Source: Gordius sp. MW1 (lineage: Eukaryota > Nematomorpha > Gordioida > Gordea > Gordiidae). Taken from it: DNA of 64,000 bases. Under the pieces are notes generated by a model. That model was not told the origin of the DNA, did not search any database, and saw only the letters and a program-made list of their open reading frames with translations. How positions within the stretch are numbered: position 1 is the stretch's first letter; each line of letters begins with the position of its first letter. Positions 46,880 through 58,809 of this stretch are shown here, piece by piece. The position numbers and the translations under genes are program-made. The stretch is taken from the NCBI GenBank assembly GCA_964036665.1, contig OZ038528.1, forward strand, positions 25,097,245-25,161,244, read 5' to 3'.

Positions 46880-47760
46880 TATAGAGACCCTCAAACCCGC
46901 CCTGAAGAAACTTGCCCCTCACCATTCCTTTCCTTATTTCTGGCTAAAAAGTTTCTGCTAATCCCGAAATTAAATCACGCCTTGCGTGCTTCACCCATCT
47001 TGGGCTGTCCCTAGTAACTAAATTTAATTGACCGAAATATTCAGACTCTTTTTGAAACCTTCCCCTGATATCACGTTTCGTAGCTTTTTTTTTCGAACAA
47101 ACTATTTCAAGTAAAACTTCTTTTTAATTGGGCCTCTTCCAAGAGCAGTAAGGGCTCGCAGCGAGCTCGAGCAGTAATTTGGGGTCCATATGTCTTGGGA
47201 GGAGTTAGGCATTACCATAGGACTCCATCTGGGCTGTGACAATTGTATCCCCATTTTTAGGCGATCTATGCAAACAGCCGGTCCAACCCAATGGACATCA
47301 TCCCCTCCATTGCCAATTTAAGCAGAGGTCGCAACCCCAGGCATACGGCTATAAACAAATTCACCGGCCAGTACTTTAGGAAGACTGGCTATCCAAACAC
47401 CTTGGAGCCCGTCGGCCTTAGCACAAGCGACGGGAAAAGACCAGACGGCGTCACACCCATTCCATGGTCCCGTGACTGAATCTCACTTGAAACTTTACGA
47501 GGGTCGACATATTTGCCCCATCCAACTGTAGTCAGTGCTGAGAAAAGACAGACAACAAAATATTTCTCCCTCGCGGACACAGTATTCATTCCCATGGGGC
47601 ATCCACAATTTGAAACTCAGGCATTGAAGCTCTCGCTTTCTTAAAACAAATTGGAAAAGCGGTCTCTAAAGTCTCATTAGATTTAATATTTATGAGGCCA
47701 AATATCACAATCGTTAAATCCAACACGATTTCCATACACGGATCAATGCCATCCGTTTAG
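46880..47760 (+). pseudogene. LINE C-terminal region (post-RT, nuclease-like), broken
   Basis: Frames broken by stops and shifts read FLLIPKLNHALRASPILGC (about 46955), then RHTAINKFTGQYF...GYPNTLEPVGLSTSDGKRPDG (47340-47450), then GIEALAFLKQIGKAVSKV near 47620 and a final TISIHGSMPS. Their order matches the C-terminal part of a widespread metazoan retroelement protein whose hallmark is EPxGLxxxDGKRPDGxTxxPW. A related fragment is at 62981-63166. Assigned from memory of that hallmark, not alignment. Confidence 0.6.
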
Positions 47761-48852
47761 TTTTAGGGCGTTTTTCTAGTCGTGAATGTAATATTTTAAA
47801 ATAAAACATTACGGAATAATAATACTTATAAAAACAATAAAAAAGGGAAATATAATCTAATTCATATTAAATGTTATTAAAACTATTATAATATATTTTT
47901 GATTACACGACTTTATAAGAAAAATCAATCGGCAAACTGTTTGCAGATTTTGCTAGAGTTATTCGCGGTCAACTTGATTTTTTCCCTAGAGGTTAAGTTT
48001 TTTAAATATTTGCTGTCAAAGTTGCTAAAAACAGCGATTTCGGTGTTTTTTAAATGTCAATAACGCATATTAATTGGTAAAACTTTGATTCAATAAATTG
48101 ATTTATAAATAAAGAAACTTTGAATCAAAGCTATTTTTATCAATATCCATGAACCAAAATTTTATATATTTGACAAAAATTTACGACTATGTTTGTTATC
48201 GATTAATATTGTTAATTAAGTGAAAATTAAAATCTTTATGTCAGTTTGGTTTCCAATCTATATACATTTATTTGGACTCTGTTAAACTTGAAACTTCTTT
48301 AGTAATATAACACGTTAGCTAATCAATTATTCATGGATACCAATACTTTGCAGATTAAAGCTTAAATTGTATCGGCACTTTCTAGATAATTTTTGTTACA
48401 ATCAATTCGATTCCTATAGTAGTTTTATTACTAGTTTTTCTTCTTCTTATATTACTTCAATTACATATACATTTACATATTAAACGATCTTTCGATTATA
48501 TTGAACAGATCCCATCGAGGCATACACAAATTAATTAAATATTCAATATACGCTAAAGTTAGTTAACTAAGCAGTTAAGTTCAGAATAGATTATTATTCT
48601 ATGATTATAAGGCAAAACAGTAAAAAATGGATACGTGTTGATTGATAATCATGTAAATCATGTATGATAAAATATATTACATAAACATGTGATCTAAATT
48701 AATGACAACACCAAGTCTAATAGTGATCATATTAACATTATAAGTAATATAGGATATATACATTTATCGGTATATCAAATTAATGTAAAAATTTGGATTA
48801 GATATTTTATACTGAAAGATAAAATGTTTAAAAGGTTAACAAAAGGGATGAT
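47761..48852. other. No gene seen; holds the empty-site paralogue of 50240-51140
   Basis: 47940-48065 resembles the flanks at 50240-50327 and 51068-51140 (CAAACTGTTTGCA, TTTTTTCCCTA, TTGCTGTCAAAGTTGC). The hAT element present there is absent here. The rest is AT-rich without features. Confidence 0.55.
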
Positions 48853-49853
48853 TCAAAGCGGTATGGCAATTGCGTTGGTAAATTTAGTAAATGAAAGAGT
48901 TGAGTAAGGACAAGGGTAGCATCGTACGCATTTATTCGAATCTAATCGTTTAAGAGAACATTTGGTGTTACATCTTGGATCTGGACAGCATTCGCACAAT
49001 TTGGCGCCGGAGGAGTTGAATTTATTACCAAACGGACAATACAGTTTGTAGGGACACTGTCGACACAGACAAATTTCACAGCCATTTTTGATTTTCGAAT
49101 CCGTATGGACATTCGAGATAACAAGTCACAGGCTCACAAGGGCCTCCTGTCGTTATAGGTATAAAGCGCGAACCTAGTAATGCAGAGAATTATTAGCACA
49201 ATAAAGATCTCCTCCTTATATTATTCTTAGATGTCTAGTCTAAATTTGTAGATAGATGTTCATAATATTTAGGGCGGTGTAAAAAGCTATTTAAACAAAA
49301 TTATATGACTATTGAAGTATTTTAAGGCATTTTCAAATATAGACCTTGATATGGTTATTTCAGTCATGGACATAGTGGGGATGCAGAAAGGGCTAGCTAT
49401 GGCCCCTCACCCCCTTTATATAAAAATTTGCAAACATCATTAAACAATGATTTTCGATCACAGCCAAATTCTTATTAACACCAGAGAAAGAAAGTATCAA
49501 TAGTAATAAAGCTAGTTATTTTCACAAACATATCCTATAATTGATACATATATGATAGTTCTTGGGTTAAAAATATTTAAACTGATAAGAAGATTATAAA
49601 ATCTATACAAAGTTCCTAATAAATATAGGATTTAAAATCATATAAAGCGGTGCTGAATGATAAAGAACAGCTTTTAAATGCCTTTAATATAAAATACCTT
49701 AATAACAACCTGGCCATAAATTTGTTATAGTTACTTTTTTTTATTAATACAGGGTTTAAGTCTTTAACAAATCTTACCTTGTGCATGACCCAAACTAAAA
49801 ATGATCGCAAAAATAAGTGGAACAAAAATTAAGGCGTTCTTTGAAGATGACAT
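48853..49853 (-). CDS. Secreted antistasin-like Cys-rich protein, two exons, with a 1-base frame break
   Basis: Antistasin-type domains are Cys-rich modules of secreted protease inhibitors and matrix proteins. Exon 1 (49778-49853) starts MSSSKNALIFVPLIF and runs through a hydrophobic stretch to GHAQ, a clear signal peptide, then a GTAAGA donor in phase 1. Exon 2 (48853-49173) continues in phase and encodes GGPCEPVTCYLECPYGF, then NGCEICLC, followed by further Cys pairs (CECCPDPRC, CVRCYPC). The C-x(4)-C-x(3)-C-x(2)-GF ... GC-x(2)-C-x-C layout fits one antistasin module. The two halves of the module are in different frames: the shift falls at a run of five T on the plus strand (49085-49089). 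Either the assembly has one base too many or the gene is a young pseudogene. Confidence 0.65.
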
Positions 49854-50327
49854 ATTATAAATTTGAACAACCACAATAATTTCTTGCTTTTATTGCATAA
49901 TTGTCAAAACGGTAATTATTCTTATAAATCACTTTTTTGTTCCAATATTTAAATTAGTGTTATACATTTAATTATTGAACATAAAATTGGTGCCAAATGG
50001 TATTTACCTTGGAAATTTTCAGATTAGACTGCCAACTTTCTATTAAATATAGCCAGAAAAAGTCCTTTTATAATAAAATACAGGAAATTTTGGCAACTCT
50101 TAGTTATTTAGGAGTGGACGATGTTAAACGCATGTATACTTCTTTATATACATTAATTGGTTTGTTAATCTTGATACAGTCAAAAACGCGTAGGGGGAAT
50201 TATTGAGTCTGATGAAGTAAGAAAATATTACACAGTTCATCAAGAAATCAACCGACAAACTGTTTGCAAATCCTGGTAGAGTTTTTCGCGGTGAACACAA
50301 ATATGTATTCAGTTTTTTCCCTATACG

Positions 50328-50399
50328 TAGAGCCCTGCACGGGCGCCCGAAATAAAACAATTGGGCTTCGGGCTCAGGTTGGGCCTGATGAGGTGGCTC

Positions 50400-50451
<52 letters not shown>

Positions 50452-51067
50452 GCCACTTGGAAAACTACCAGACCGATTTGGCTCAAAATTTCACAGTTTA
50501 TTCCTGACACTCCGGAGCATGTTTTAAGAATCATCATATATGCCATAAAATTCCAACATGCCATAAAATTCCAACATAATTTAATACACCCGGGTAAATG
50601 CCAAAACAACGTTTGCCTGGTTCATCTAAAATATAATTTAAACAAACTCAACTCGATATTAAATAACTATAGTCGTACTTCAGCTTTTTTTCCCTGTCTA
50701 TAATATTTTGACCTAAATTGCATATAGTTATTACATTGGAAATAAATAAGGAAATACTTTAAAAGGTTTTTTATTTGGAACTGTTAGATAAAATATATTT
50801 TATGAAGTTAGATTTCCATTTTTAAAATAATAGCTGAATAAATTGTAGCGTGTGAAAATGAAAATTTTATTTAAACTTATCCTAGTTGTAAATTACGAGT
50901 AATAACAATTTAACGCAGTATGTATTTATATGATGAAATAATTTTTATGAAATAATTTTTGAAAATTTTCTATTTGAAAAATCGGGTGGGGTTTGGGTCC
51001 GACCTAAAATAAAAAAGTCGCTCGGGCTTGGGTCGGGTTAGAAAAAATTTCCATTTACAGGGCTCTA
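50328..51067. mobile_element. hAT-type element with TAGAGCCCTG ends, GGGCCC-rich
   Basis: 740 bp with perfect 10-bp inverted ends TAGAGCCCTG / CAGGGCTCTA. The paralogous sequence at 47940-48065 lacks it, so this is an insertion into a duplicated sequence. Flanks CCTATACG and CCTACGTC agree only partly. Subterminal GGGCGCCCG and GGGCTTCGGGCTC recall the elements at 52992 and 55733. A Helitron fragment is nested inside at 50403-50625. Confidence 0.8.
50403..50625 (+). mobile_element. Short Helitron copy nested in the hAT element
   Basis: A (GT)n microsatellite at 50403-50449, then CCACTTGGAAAACTACCAG, CCGATTTGGCTCAAAATTTC and GGAGCATGTTTTAAG as in 29144-31235. The right part AAAACAACGTTTGCC...CTAA is a mutated version of the Helitron 3' hairpin and CTRR end. 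The left end is not clear. Confidence 0.65.
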
Positions 51068-51170
51068 CCTACGTCAAGTTTTTTAAAATATTGCTGTCAA
51101 AGTTGCCAAAATCAGCGATTTTAACGCTTTTTAAACGTCAATAATATTAAAAAGATTTATAGACAAAGGT

Positions 51171-51338
51171 TGGCCAATGGACAAAAATGCGGTTAGCAAG
51201 GAATTGCAGGTATTTTTCGATAGAAAGAATGAAATGGAACAAGACAAGGGAGTCATTTACATTAACGGATTGATAGTTGTTCCAACGCGGCTTAGACATC
51301 AAGTTTTAAAAATTTTATTTAATAGATTTAATTTGTAG
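51171..51338 (+). pseudogene. Ty3/gypsy pol fragment before integrase
   Basis: An open stretch of about 55 codons reads KELQVFFDRKNEMEQDKG, then VIYINGLIVVPTRLRHQVLK. This is the pattern of the segment that precedes the integrase zinc finger in Ty3/gypsy polyproteins (RxxEL, DGxxxxxGRxVVPxxLRxxVL). It stops at TAG with no flanking domain. Assigned by pattern only. Confidence 0.45.
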
Positions 51339-51537
51339 GTAAAGGGGAGAGGAACGTATTTGCAATTTTTTTATCCTAGCACATTTACTTTTTAAATTAT
51401 ATACAAAATTAACTTATCCCCATCTATTTACATTGACAAATTACCCCAGACTTGAGGTCGCCCTCCCTTCTCTTCAACACTAGGAATTAAGTGCGAGTTG
51501 TTGTTTATCTACTCTACTACTACTACCACAACATGAC

Positions 51538-52264
51538 CAAGCGCGTAGGGAAGGGGGGGGGGAGTTTTCGGGTTACGACCCCCCCCCCCCCTCATTGACA
51601 AAAAAATTCATTTTTTTTCAAATTATACGGAAAAAATATTAATAGAGTCTTGTGTGTGTTCCGCATATAGAAATAATATATTATCTTATTAATTAATTTG
51701 ATATTTAATTTTAGATAAAATCTACTAATTATAACATTATTTATACAAAAAATTTATGTCCCGAGTGCGTGTTTGTTAATAAGAAGAAATTAATTTTTTA
51801 TTTCTCTAAAAAACTATCTCAACCTCTAAATTAAACGAGGAAGATGCTGTTACAACCAAATTTTAGCAGCGGGGCGAACTTGGGCTAATAATTTAATTTA
51901 AACGGTCCCGGGCAGGACAATTGGTTCTGGTGGGAGATTTAAGCCTAAAAGGCTAATGAAAGTGTGTTTAAACAATGGCCCTAATTAGCGCAAACAGAAA
52001 AATTGGAAGGAGTTATTTGCAATTTGCGCTTAAGATATTATTAATGCATTTTTTACCAAAAACCAATCATGTATACTGAAAAAATGCTGGGGGCTTTGCC
52101 CCCAGACCCCCGTTGGGAGCTCCCCCCCCAAACCCCCGGCTGGGGGCTCCGCCCCCAGACCCCCATCTCCTCGGAGGGCCCGTTAAATTTTTTTAATATT
52201 TTTATGAAATAAGTTTTTTTTAAACCCCCCCCCTCCCATTGAGGCAATCCTGGCTACGCCCTTG
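51538..52264. mobile_element. hAT-type element, GCGTAG/CTACGC family, 727 bp
   Basis: Starts CAAGCGCGTAGGGAAGGG and ends CCTGGCTACGCCCTTG with a perfect 8-bp duplication AACATGAC (51530-51537 and 52265-52272). Inside at 52085-52185 are hairpin-forming GGGGGCTTTGCCCCC and GGGGGCTCCGCCCCC motifs with CAGACCCCC between them. Confidence 0.88.
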
Positions 52265-52289
52265 AACATGACTATCACTGCTTTAAATA

Positions 52290-52385
52290 AATTAAGAACT
52301 TTGCTCCCCCCCCCCTTGTCCCGGTTATTGGCCCCCCTCCCATTTTTTTACCCTCTTCCTCACTCGGGGGCGGGGGGTATTAGTG
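52290..52385. repeat. Short piece of the G/C-homopolymer unit
   Basis: C-run, TTTTTTTACCCTCTTCCTCA and CGGGGGCGGGG reproduce about two units of the inverted repeat at 43863-44778. Confidence 0.55.
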
Positions 52386-52983
52386 TTAGTAGTAGTTGTA
52401 GTAATTTGGCTCTCTACTTGAATTAAAGTTAATGTAAATATATAAAATTTATACTTTAACTAAAAAAATAATAAAAATTTGGTAAAAGATTTATTCATTT
52501 AAAATACGGTGATATACCTTAAATTTTTTTGCGGTCTAAATAAGTTATCTTTAATAAAATATACGAAATCTCTCTGATCTTTTAAAACATTTGATAGCTT
52601 CATTAGGAACTCTTTGGAAGCAATTCTAAATTTAAAAGTTGACACTTTCTTCTGGCTCCAAGCCGCATTACCCACTAGAGTCGGCGATTTAGGTAAACGC
52701 CCAGCATCATTAAGCGCATTGGCAAACCTTTTCTTCCTTAAAATTCGTCCATAATTTAGTTCTTAAACTTACAAAACCATGTAATGACCCATCTATTGGG
52801 GTGGCTCTAGATAACTAGTCCAACTTAAACCCAGGCACCCCATTCCCTATAGCCTCATAAAAATTGGGATTCTGGCCTCGAATTGTGCTCTGTTGATTAC
52901 CCTTATCGAGCTGCGATACCCTACAGCACTTTAATCTAAAATCTTTGGTTTTTGATGGATCGGGTCTTGAGTGGTTATAAGCT
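52386..52983. other. Unassigned; sequence interrupted by the hAT element at 52992
   Basis: Balanced base composition from about 52660 to 52983 and again at 54142-54560 differs from the AT-rich surroundings and suggests one older sequence split by the hAT insertion. No protein family was recognised. Confidence 0.35.
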
Positions 52984-52991
52984 AATCCTAG

Positions 52992-54133
52992 TAGAGATCT
53001 GCATCTTTTATGAGGTCGGCCCGTCCGTACCCGTTTTCAAAACTTCAAGGCCCGTCCGAGCCCGCCCGTAATTTTTTTTCAACACATCAGGGCCGTCCGA
53101 GCTCGTCCGTAAATTTTATAGGCCCGTCCAAGCCCGTCCGTAAATTGTTCAGGCCCGTTCGTACCCTTAGAAAAACGTCAGGCCCGCCAAAACCCGTTCA
53201 AATTTTTTTAAAGAACTCCGCGCCCGGCCCTATCAAAAATTTCACAAAATTTTATTCCATTTTTTGACATATTCATAAAAAAACATCAATAATTATGATG
53301 TAAAAATAATAAATTATTAATTATTTCTGAAATTAATACACCTAAAATATTTCAATGTAGTACTACCATTAAATTACTTTAAAAAATTACATGAGAATAT
53401 TCCACTTTCAACAATTTTCTTTTATTTGATTAATTTAAGTTAATACACCTAAGAAGTTAGAATATTACCATAATATTAAAATACTCTATTGAAATTACAT
53501 GAGAATATTAAACTTTCAATAAGTAGTTTACATTGATTTGATTAATTTATATCAGTTAATACACCTAAGTTTTAGATTAGAACAAAAATATTTATTAAAT
53601 TAGATGGCCCTAATAATTATACCAGTAAAATTTGTGATAAATTAAAAACAAAAATTTTAATTTTGGTGCATTGTAACTAAGTAATTGATCTTAATTATTA
53701 AAGAATATACGAAGCTATACTCTTAAATTATGTAAACAAAAATCTATAGCAAATAGAATAAAAATATTTTAAAGTCAAATTTAGGGCTTGAAAAAGGAAT
53801 GAATGCTACAGGATATACAAAAATTAGAGGTTAAAAGAATAGAGCAAGTAATAATCATATTTTATAAAAATCATATATTTATATAATTGTCTGACTTTTA
53901 AGAACCTTTGTAATCCATGACCGTTAATATAATCTCTGGCCCGTTCATAAAACGCCAGGCCCATTCAAGCCCGTTAAAAAAATCTCAGGCCCGCCCGAGC
54001 CCGTTCCATGAATTGTTAAGCCCGTCCGGGCCCGGCCCGTTGAAATTTTTATGATACAAAGCCCGTTCGTACCCGCCCGCAGGACGGGCTTTTAGGCCCG
54101 TCCGCGGGCCGGGCCTGCCCGTGCAGATCTCTA
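52992..54133. mobile_element. hAT-type element with TAGAGATCTGCA ends
   Basis: 1142 bp. Perfect 12-bp inverted ends TAGAGATCTGCA / TGCAGATCTCTA and a perfect 8-bp duplication AATCCTAG (52984-52991 and 54134-54141). Both ends carry subterminal CCCGTCCGAGCCCG-type repeats, the likely transposase-binding region. The AT-rich centre has no transposase. Confidence 0.93.
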
Positions 54134-54141
54134 AATCCTAG

Positions 54142-55724
54142 TTAACTTATTGACTTGATGTTGGAGAATCCGGAGCTCTTATATTCTATTACCTTAAGAC
54201 TGAGGACACCTTACTCCAAACAGTTCCCTGCCGCTATTGTTCTTAACCTGTGGACATATTTTCAAGGCAACCCCTTCACTGCCTCAAAGACAAATATAAA
54301 GATAAAAGGCACACCAAAATCAATTTACTGATTCAGGCTCCTTAAATAGGCTAGCGGTCCATCGGTTCTTCGGCTTTCGGGCTCTTTGTTGGTGGGAAGA
54401 TTGTTTTACCCAAAATGTTCTTATCTTTTCATTGTGCATTTGCAGATAGTGCAATTCAATTTCAAGTAACGATATATTTAATGACACATCCGAGTCTCTA
54501 TGACAAAAAAATAAATTAGTTGTCGGTTTGCACCACACCGTTTTAAATGTCTTCAAGAAAAGGAGACTTTCAATGAGGGTGTGGTTATTTTAGGCTCACC
54601 ATAATATCACTTTTACCCTCGAGATTCGTGGGACACCACGGACCCCACGATAGTTTTAAATTTAAATACGAGTTGATATGGCCTTAATATTTTACCAAGA
54701 ACTAAATTTGGAGAAAATTTTATAACTTTTAGCCCAGTTTTTTTAAAATATAGCATCTTTTGGCCATAGGGGTCCTGTGTACCTCAAGAATAAATGTTTA
54801 ATTTTTTTTTATATCATCGTATGTTTGTGCAATTATATTTTTATTGACTTTCTTTTAATAAAAAATTATTTTAATTTTGATTCATTTCATGGTATATGAT
54901 GTTAAGAGGTAAAATGAGGAGAGGCATTGAAATTAAAAAAAAATAATATGACTTCAGAAAAATGTTAATAATTTTTGTAATTTTGTATAATTATTCATAA
55001 AAATTTATACCATCAATTAGGAGTCTTTTACAAACATATGTTAAAAATCTGAGATAATTTAAATTAATACTTCGATAGAAGAAGTTAAAAAATGGGGCTA
55101 AATATACCCCACGAATGCTCTCGCGTTCGGGATTTTCAGGAATACTCTCGAGGGTTAACAGACCCCTCGGCGTGCCCCTTAAATTACTACTAATTTATCT
55201 TGTTTTTAAAGTAACGAGCCGGTTGTTACGAGTCCAAGAATGCTCAGCGGACAAAAGGTTTATTCTAACCACTGAGACATATGGCTCAAATTCCGTATAT
55301 TTTGCCTACCCTTTAGCTTTGTATCCCCTTATTTGTTACTGGCAAATGGAAATAGGTAGAAGATAAAGTCCTATAAGAATGATTAGCCCTTCGCTCCAAA
55401 AGCGTATTATATGATATTCTACCGTCACTGCTACTATTTATTCTCTCACTTCCATTTTAAGGAACTCGACAATCGCGAGAGTGTTAGGGGGGATCAACAA
55501 ATAAATCTTGGTATAAGATTAAAGGACCGATCCAGAGAACCGTGGATAACAGGTTAGACATAATTAGTGCGTGTCCAAATATGCCGTCGGAGGACGTTTT
55601 ATCAACACGCTAGCTGAAAAAAAATTGTTTGCAATCTGTCCAAAACTCAGGCCCAAAAGTGATGGTAGACGTCGGTGGAAGTTATCTTGAAGAAGATTGT
55701 GTCGTGGATCCAATACACAGCACT
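54142..55724. other. No gene recognised
   Basis: 54142-54560 continues the older sequence split by the hAT. 55090-55730 has higher GC and several open frames, but no motif was recognised. Confidence 0.4.
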
Positions 55725-55732
55725 ATCCATAT

Positions 55733-56974
55733 CAGAAATCAGATTTGTTTCGAATTTTATGCCCGAACCTGGCCCGGTTCAATTTCTTAACCTCATTACT
55801 CGCCCGAACTTTCTAGGTGTCCGCCCGGGCCCGCCCAAACATTGGAGCTGCCGAAATGCCCGGCCTGAAATATTAAATTTGCCTGTTAGGCCCGAAATTT
55901 TGCGATCTCAAATTCTTTCAACGACTATTAAAAAAAGCATTTAATTAATGGCATATTGTATATAACAAATATAGCAATATTTTATTATCCCGGACAAAAT
56001 CTAATTTCCTATATTATTTAAAAGTCGAATAATTTTTTGAAATGAAACTTTTGATCTTTAATTTTAATCCTAATAGGTCAAAAAAATTAGTATTAGGTCT
56101 TTTAAAAAAATTTGGTTACATCTTTGAAATATTAGTAGCACTGGCAAAACCGCTCTAGTCACAATATTATAGATTAATTGCTAATGCATTTAGGGACAAA
56201 CATGTTAAGACGTACAAAAATCATATAATAGCAAAATATTAATTGAATGCAGCCAATGTCCATGAAAATATTTATGTAGCAATGTTTTAATTAAGTTTAA
56301 AGTATACACATATTTTATAAATAATCTTACAATTAACAAAATTATACTCCCCTTTTGGGTTAACCCGTTTATGCCCTACCCTATAAATAAACCTTTTAAT
56401 GAATAAAATTAGTTCAATTAGTCAATCTGTGCTCTTGGAACTTACTTTTTTTATAACAAAAACAATAATTTATCAATAGAATTTAAATGTAATTTATGGA
56501 AAAAATTTTTAATTTAAAGCAAAAAAAGAAGGGTCTAGAAATTTATTATGCTAGCGATAGCAACGAGTATTGGGGAAGCTTTGTTAAACCAAATAAGATT
56601 TGTTAAAAAAATTTAACACTTGCATGCATTGTGTCAATTTGAGCATGACGCTTTTGTGATATGTATAGACGGCACATGTGAATTACGAACATTGAAAGGG
56701 CTACATAATAAATATTTTAATCCTTTCCATGAACGTAGATAGGGATAGGGACTTATGGAAATAGGGAGGTTCGGGCAAAAATTATAAAAATAACTTGGGG
56801 ACGGGTGGCGAAATCAAGTTAGTTAACTCTTTTAGCGTTTTAATATACAATCAAATAAAAAGTAACAAAATAATACATTATCTAAAAAATTTCAAGCCCG
56901 AATCCCATCATCGTGCCCGCCCGAAAATAAAAATTTAGGACATTTGCCCAGCGGGCCGGGCAATCTGGTCTCTG
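55733..56974. mobile_element. hAT-type element with CAGAAATCAGATTTG end, GGCCCG family
   Basis: 1242 bp. Left end CAGAAATCAGATTTG and right end CAATCTGGTCTCTG are imperfect inverted repeats. Perfect 8-bp duplication ATCCATAT (55725-55732 and 56975-56982). CCCGAACCTGGCCCGG on the left and GCGGGCCGGGC on the right are subterminal. No coding in the AT-rich centre. Confidence 0.88.
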
Positions 56975-57401
56975 ATCCATATTACCCACTCTCCCCTCTC
57001 ACACTCTTTCGCTTATTATTATTATTAATTACGCGTTAGTGTAATTCTGCGCACGATATTATTGATTTGCATATATTATGGTTAGTGATCCCCAATCTGT
57101 GTGATTTGACACTCCTTTTATTAAATCGTAAGGCATTATACCCTCGTCGTTAACACAGCATCAACAGTTTGGGGTGCTTGTAAAGACATTTATATCATTT
57201 ACCCTCGAAGTATACACTCACCATAAAACAAGAAACAAAGTTTACCATTCATTACCCAGAATACTCAGCAAAAGCGATAAATGATTATTCTTTTCGCGTT
57301 ATATTTCTGAGTAATATTGAGAAATATTTGCCATTTCACAATTACTTATTATACTTGATTCTACCAGTTACACCTATGTGGTTTTACTGTTTATTTGTAA
57401 A

Positions 57402-58591
57402 CTAGCTGAACCCGGCAAACGTTGTTTTGCCATTTACCCGGGTGTATTAGCATAATATATATCATCTTATAGATAAGTTTCAATAGATTAAGAATATATC
57501 AAATATAATTGCTAAGTGTTTATTATGCAAAGATTTTTAAACAAATAATTAGAGGGTCCATTGCCCAGGCCCACTTAAGAGAGAACTGGCTCCATGCCCC
57601 CCCCCCAAGGGAACAATCTTTGGTCCCCTGGCCCTTTAAGCATTTTTTTTAATTTTTTGTAATTAAGAAACAATATCATAATATAATTATTTGTTTCTGA
57701 ATAAAACTTTTAATTCTGAACTTAATAATGTCCGAAGAACAAAAGGCGGATACGGATACGCATATAGTTTATTTAACAAAAAATAACAAATAATTAATAT
57801 TTTTAAGATAAAGTGTGGCGTTGTGCAAAATTCTGCACCTTTGCCCCCTCCCCAAGGAAATTTTTTTAAGTCAAATTTACCTATAATCAAAAATTAATCA
57901 TTAAATTTTGGATACATTTTTTTAAAGCTATCGCTATAATAAACCTACCAAATGGTATTTTTTGAGGTCATAGTCTGGCCCAAGGCCCCCCCCTCCCAAG
58001 GAAAAAATCTTTAGCCCCCTGGCCCTTCAAGCAATTTTTTTTTAATTTTTGTAATTAAGAAACAATATCATAATTATAATTATTTGTTTCTGAATAAAAC
58101 TTTTAATTCTGAACTTAATAAAGTCCGAAGAACTGAGATATATCAACATTTATTGGCACTTTATTAAAATTATTTTAATTTTTCTCCTTATTTAACGCGC
58201 AAAAAATGACAAAATTAGATTTTTTAATTTATTTAGCCACGCAGGAGGGGACACGACCGTCCTATAATAATTATAATTGACGTGAAAAATAAGCAAAAAA
58301 ATGACTTTGATACTCAATGTTTCAAATCGTAAAAACAGCACATGCCTACATTTATCACACTACAAACGATAGATACGCAGGGGGCGTTTGATTGACATTC
58401 GATTAAACGTCAAAACGTATAAAACAAACTCGAAAACTACTAGACTGATTTGGCTCAAACAAATTTTAAAAAACGCTCCGGAGTGTCAGGAATAAACTGT
58501 GAAATTTTGAGCCAAATCGGTCTGGTAGTTTTCCAAAATTGGTGGCGGCATACACACATATACACACATAGTTTCATTTTTATATATAAGA
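57402..58591 (-). mobile_element. Non-autonomous Helitron, second copy
   Basis: Reverse-strand copy of the family at 29144. It reads CTAGCTGAACC then hairpin GGCAAACGTTGTTTTGCC on the plus strand at its 3' end, and ends TTTTATATATAAGA at its 5' end before a T. Insertion is again between A and T. The 5' region has one ACTGATTTGGCTC/GAGCCAAATCGG pair. A different interior carries two copies of a roughly 145-bp unit (57590-57740, 57985-58133; CCCTGGCCCTT, AAGAAACAATATCATAAT, TTCTGAATAAAACTTTTAAT). Confidence 0.85.
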
Positions 58592-58659
58592 TTTTTAACC
58601 AAAAATTACCTAATTTTAATCAAATTTTAAATAATTATATTTAGAATTTGTAGAGACCT

Positions 58660-58745
58660 AATCATAATTTGGAAAAAGTTTTTTACAGCCGGTTTCCCCC
58701 CTGACGTCAACCCTCCACTTTTTGCACACGGACTTGGGACCGTCG
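58660..58745 (-). repeat. LINE 5'-end fragment, inverted next to the LINE 3' part
   Basis: On the minus strand: CCCAAGTCCGTGTGCAAAAA, GTGGAGGGTTGACGTCAG and GAAACCGGCTGTAAAAA, matching 33068-33135 on the plus strand. It lies directly before the plus-strand reverse transcriptase tail. Confidence 0.75.
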
Positions 58746-58809
58746 TTATGATAAGTATTATGCGAGGAAACGAAGGATATAGTATTTGAAGAAGCCGATA
58801 AGTGGTCGA

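Noticed and set aside
50407..50609. Open frames with (CV)n or (HT)n runs
   Set aside because: Translation of the (GT)n microsatellite.
54320..54556. 78-codon minus-strand open frame
   Set aside because: No recognisable motif; may be part of an older unknown transposon split by the hAT at 52992.
55115..55366. 83-codon open frame with a hydrophobic stretch
   Set aside because: No family recognised and no splice or start support; left as unassigned sequence.
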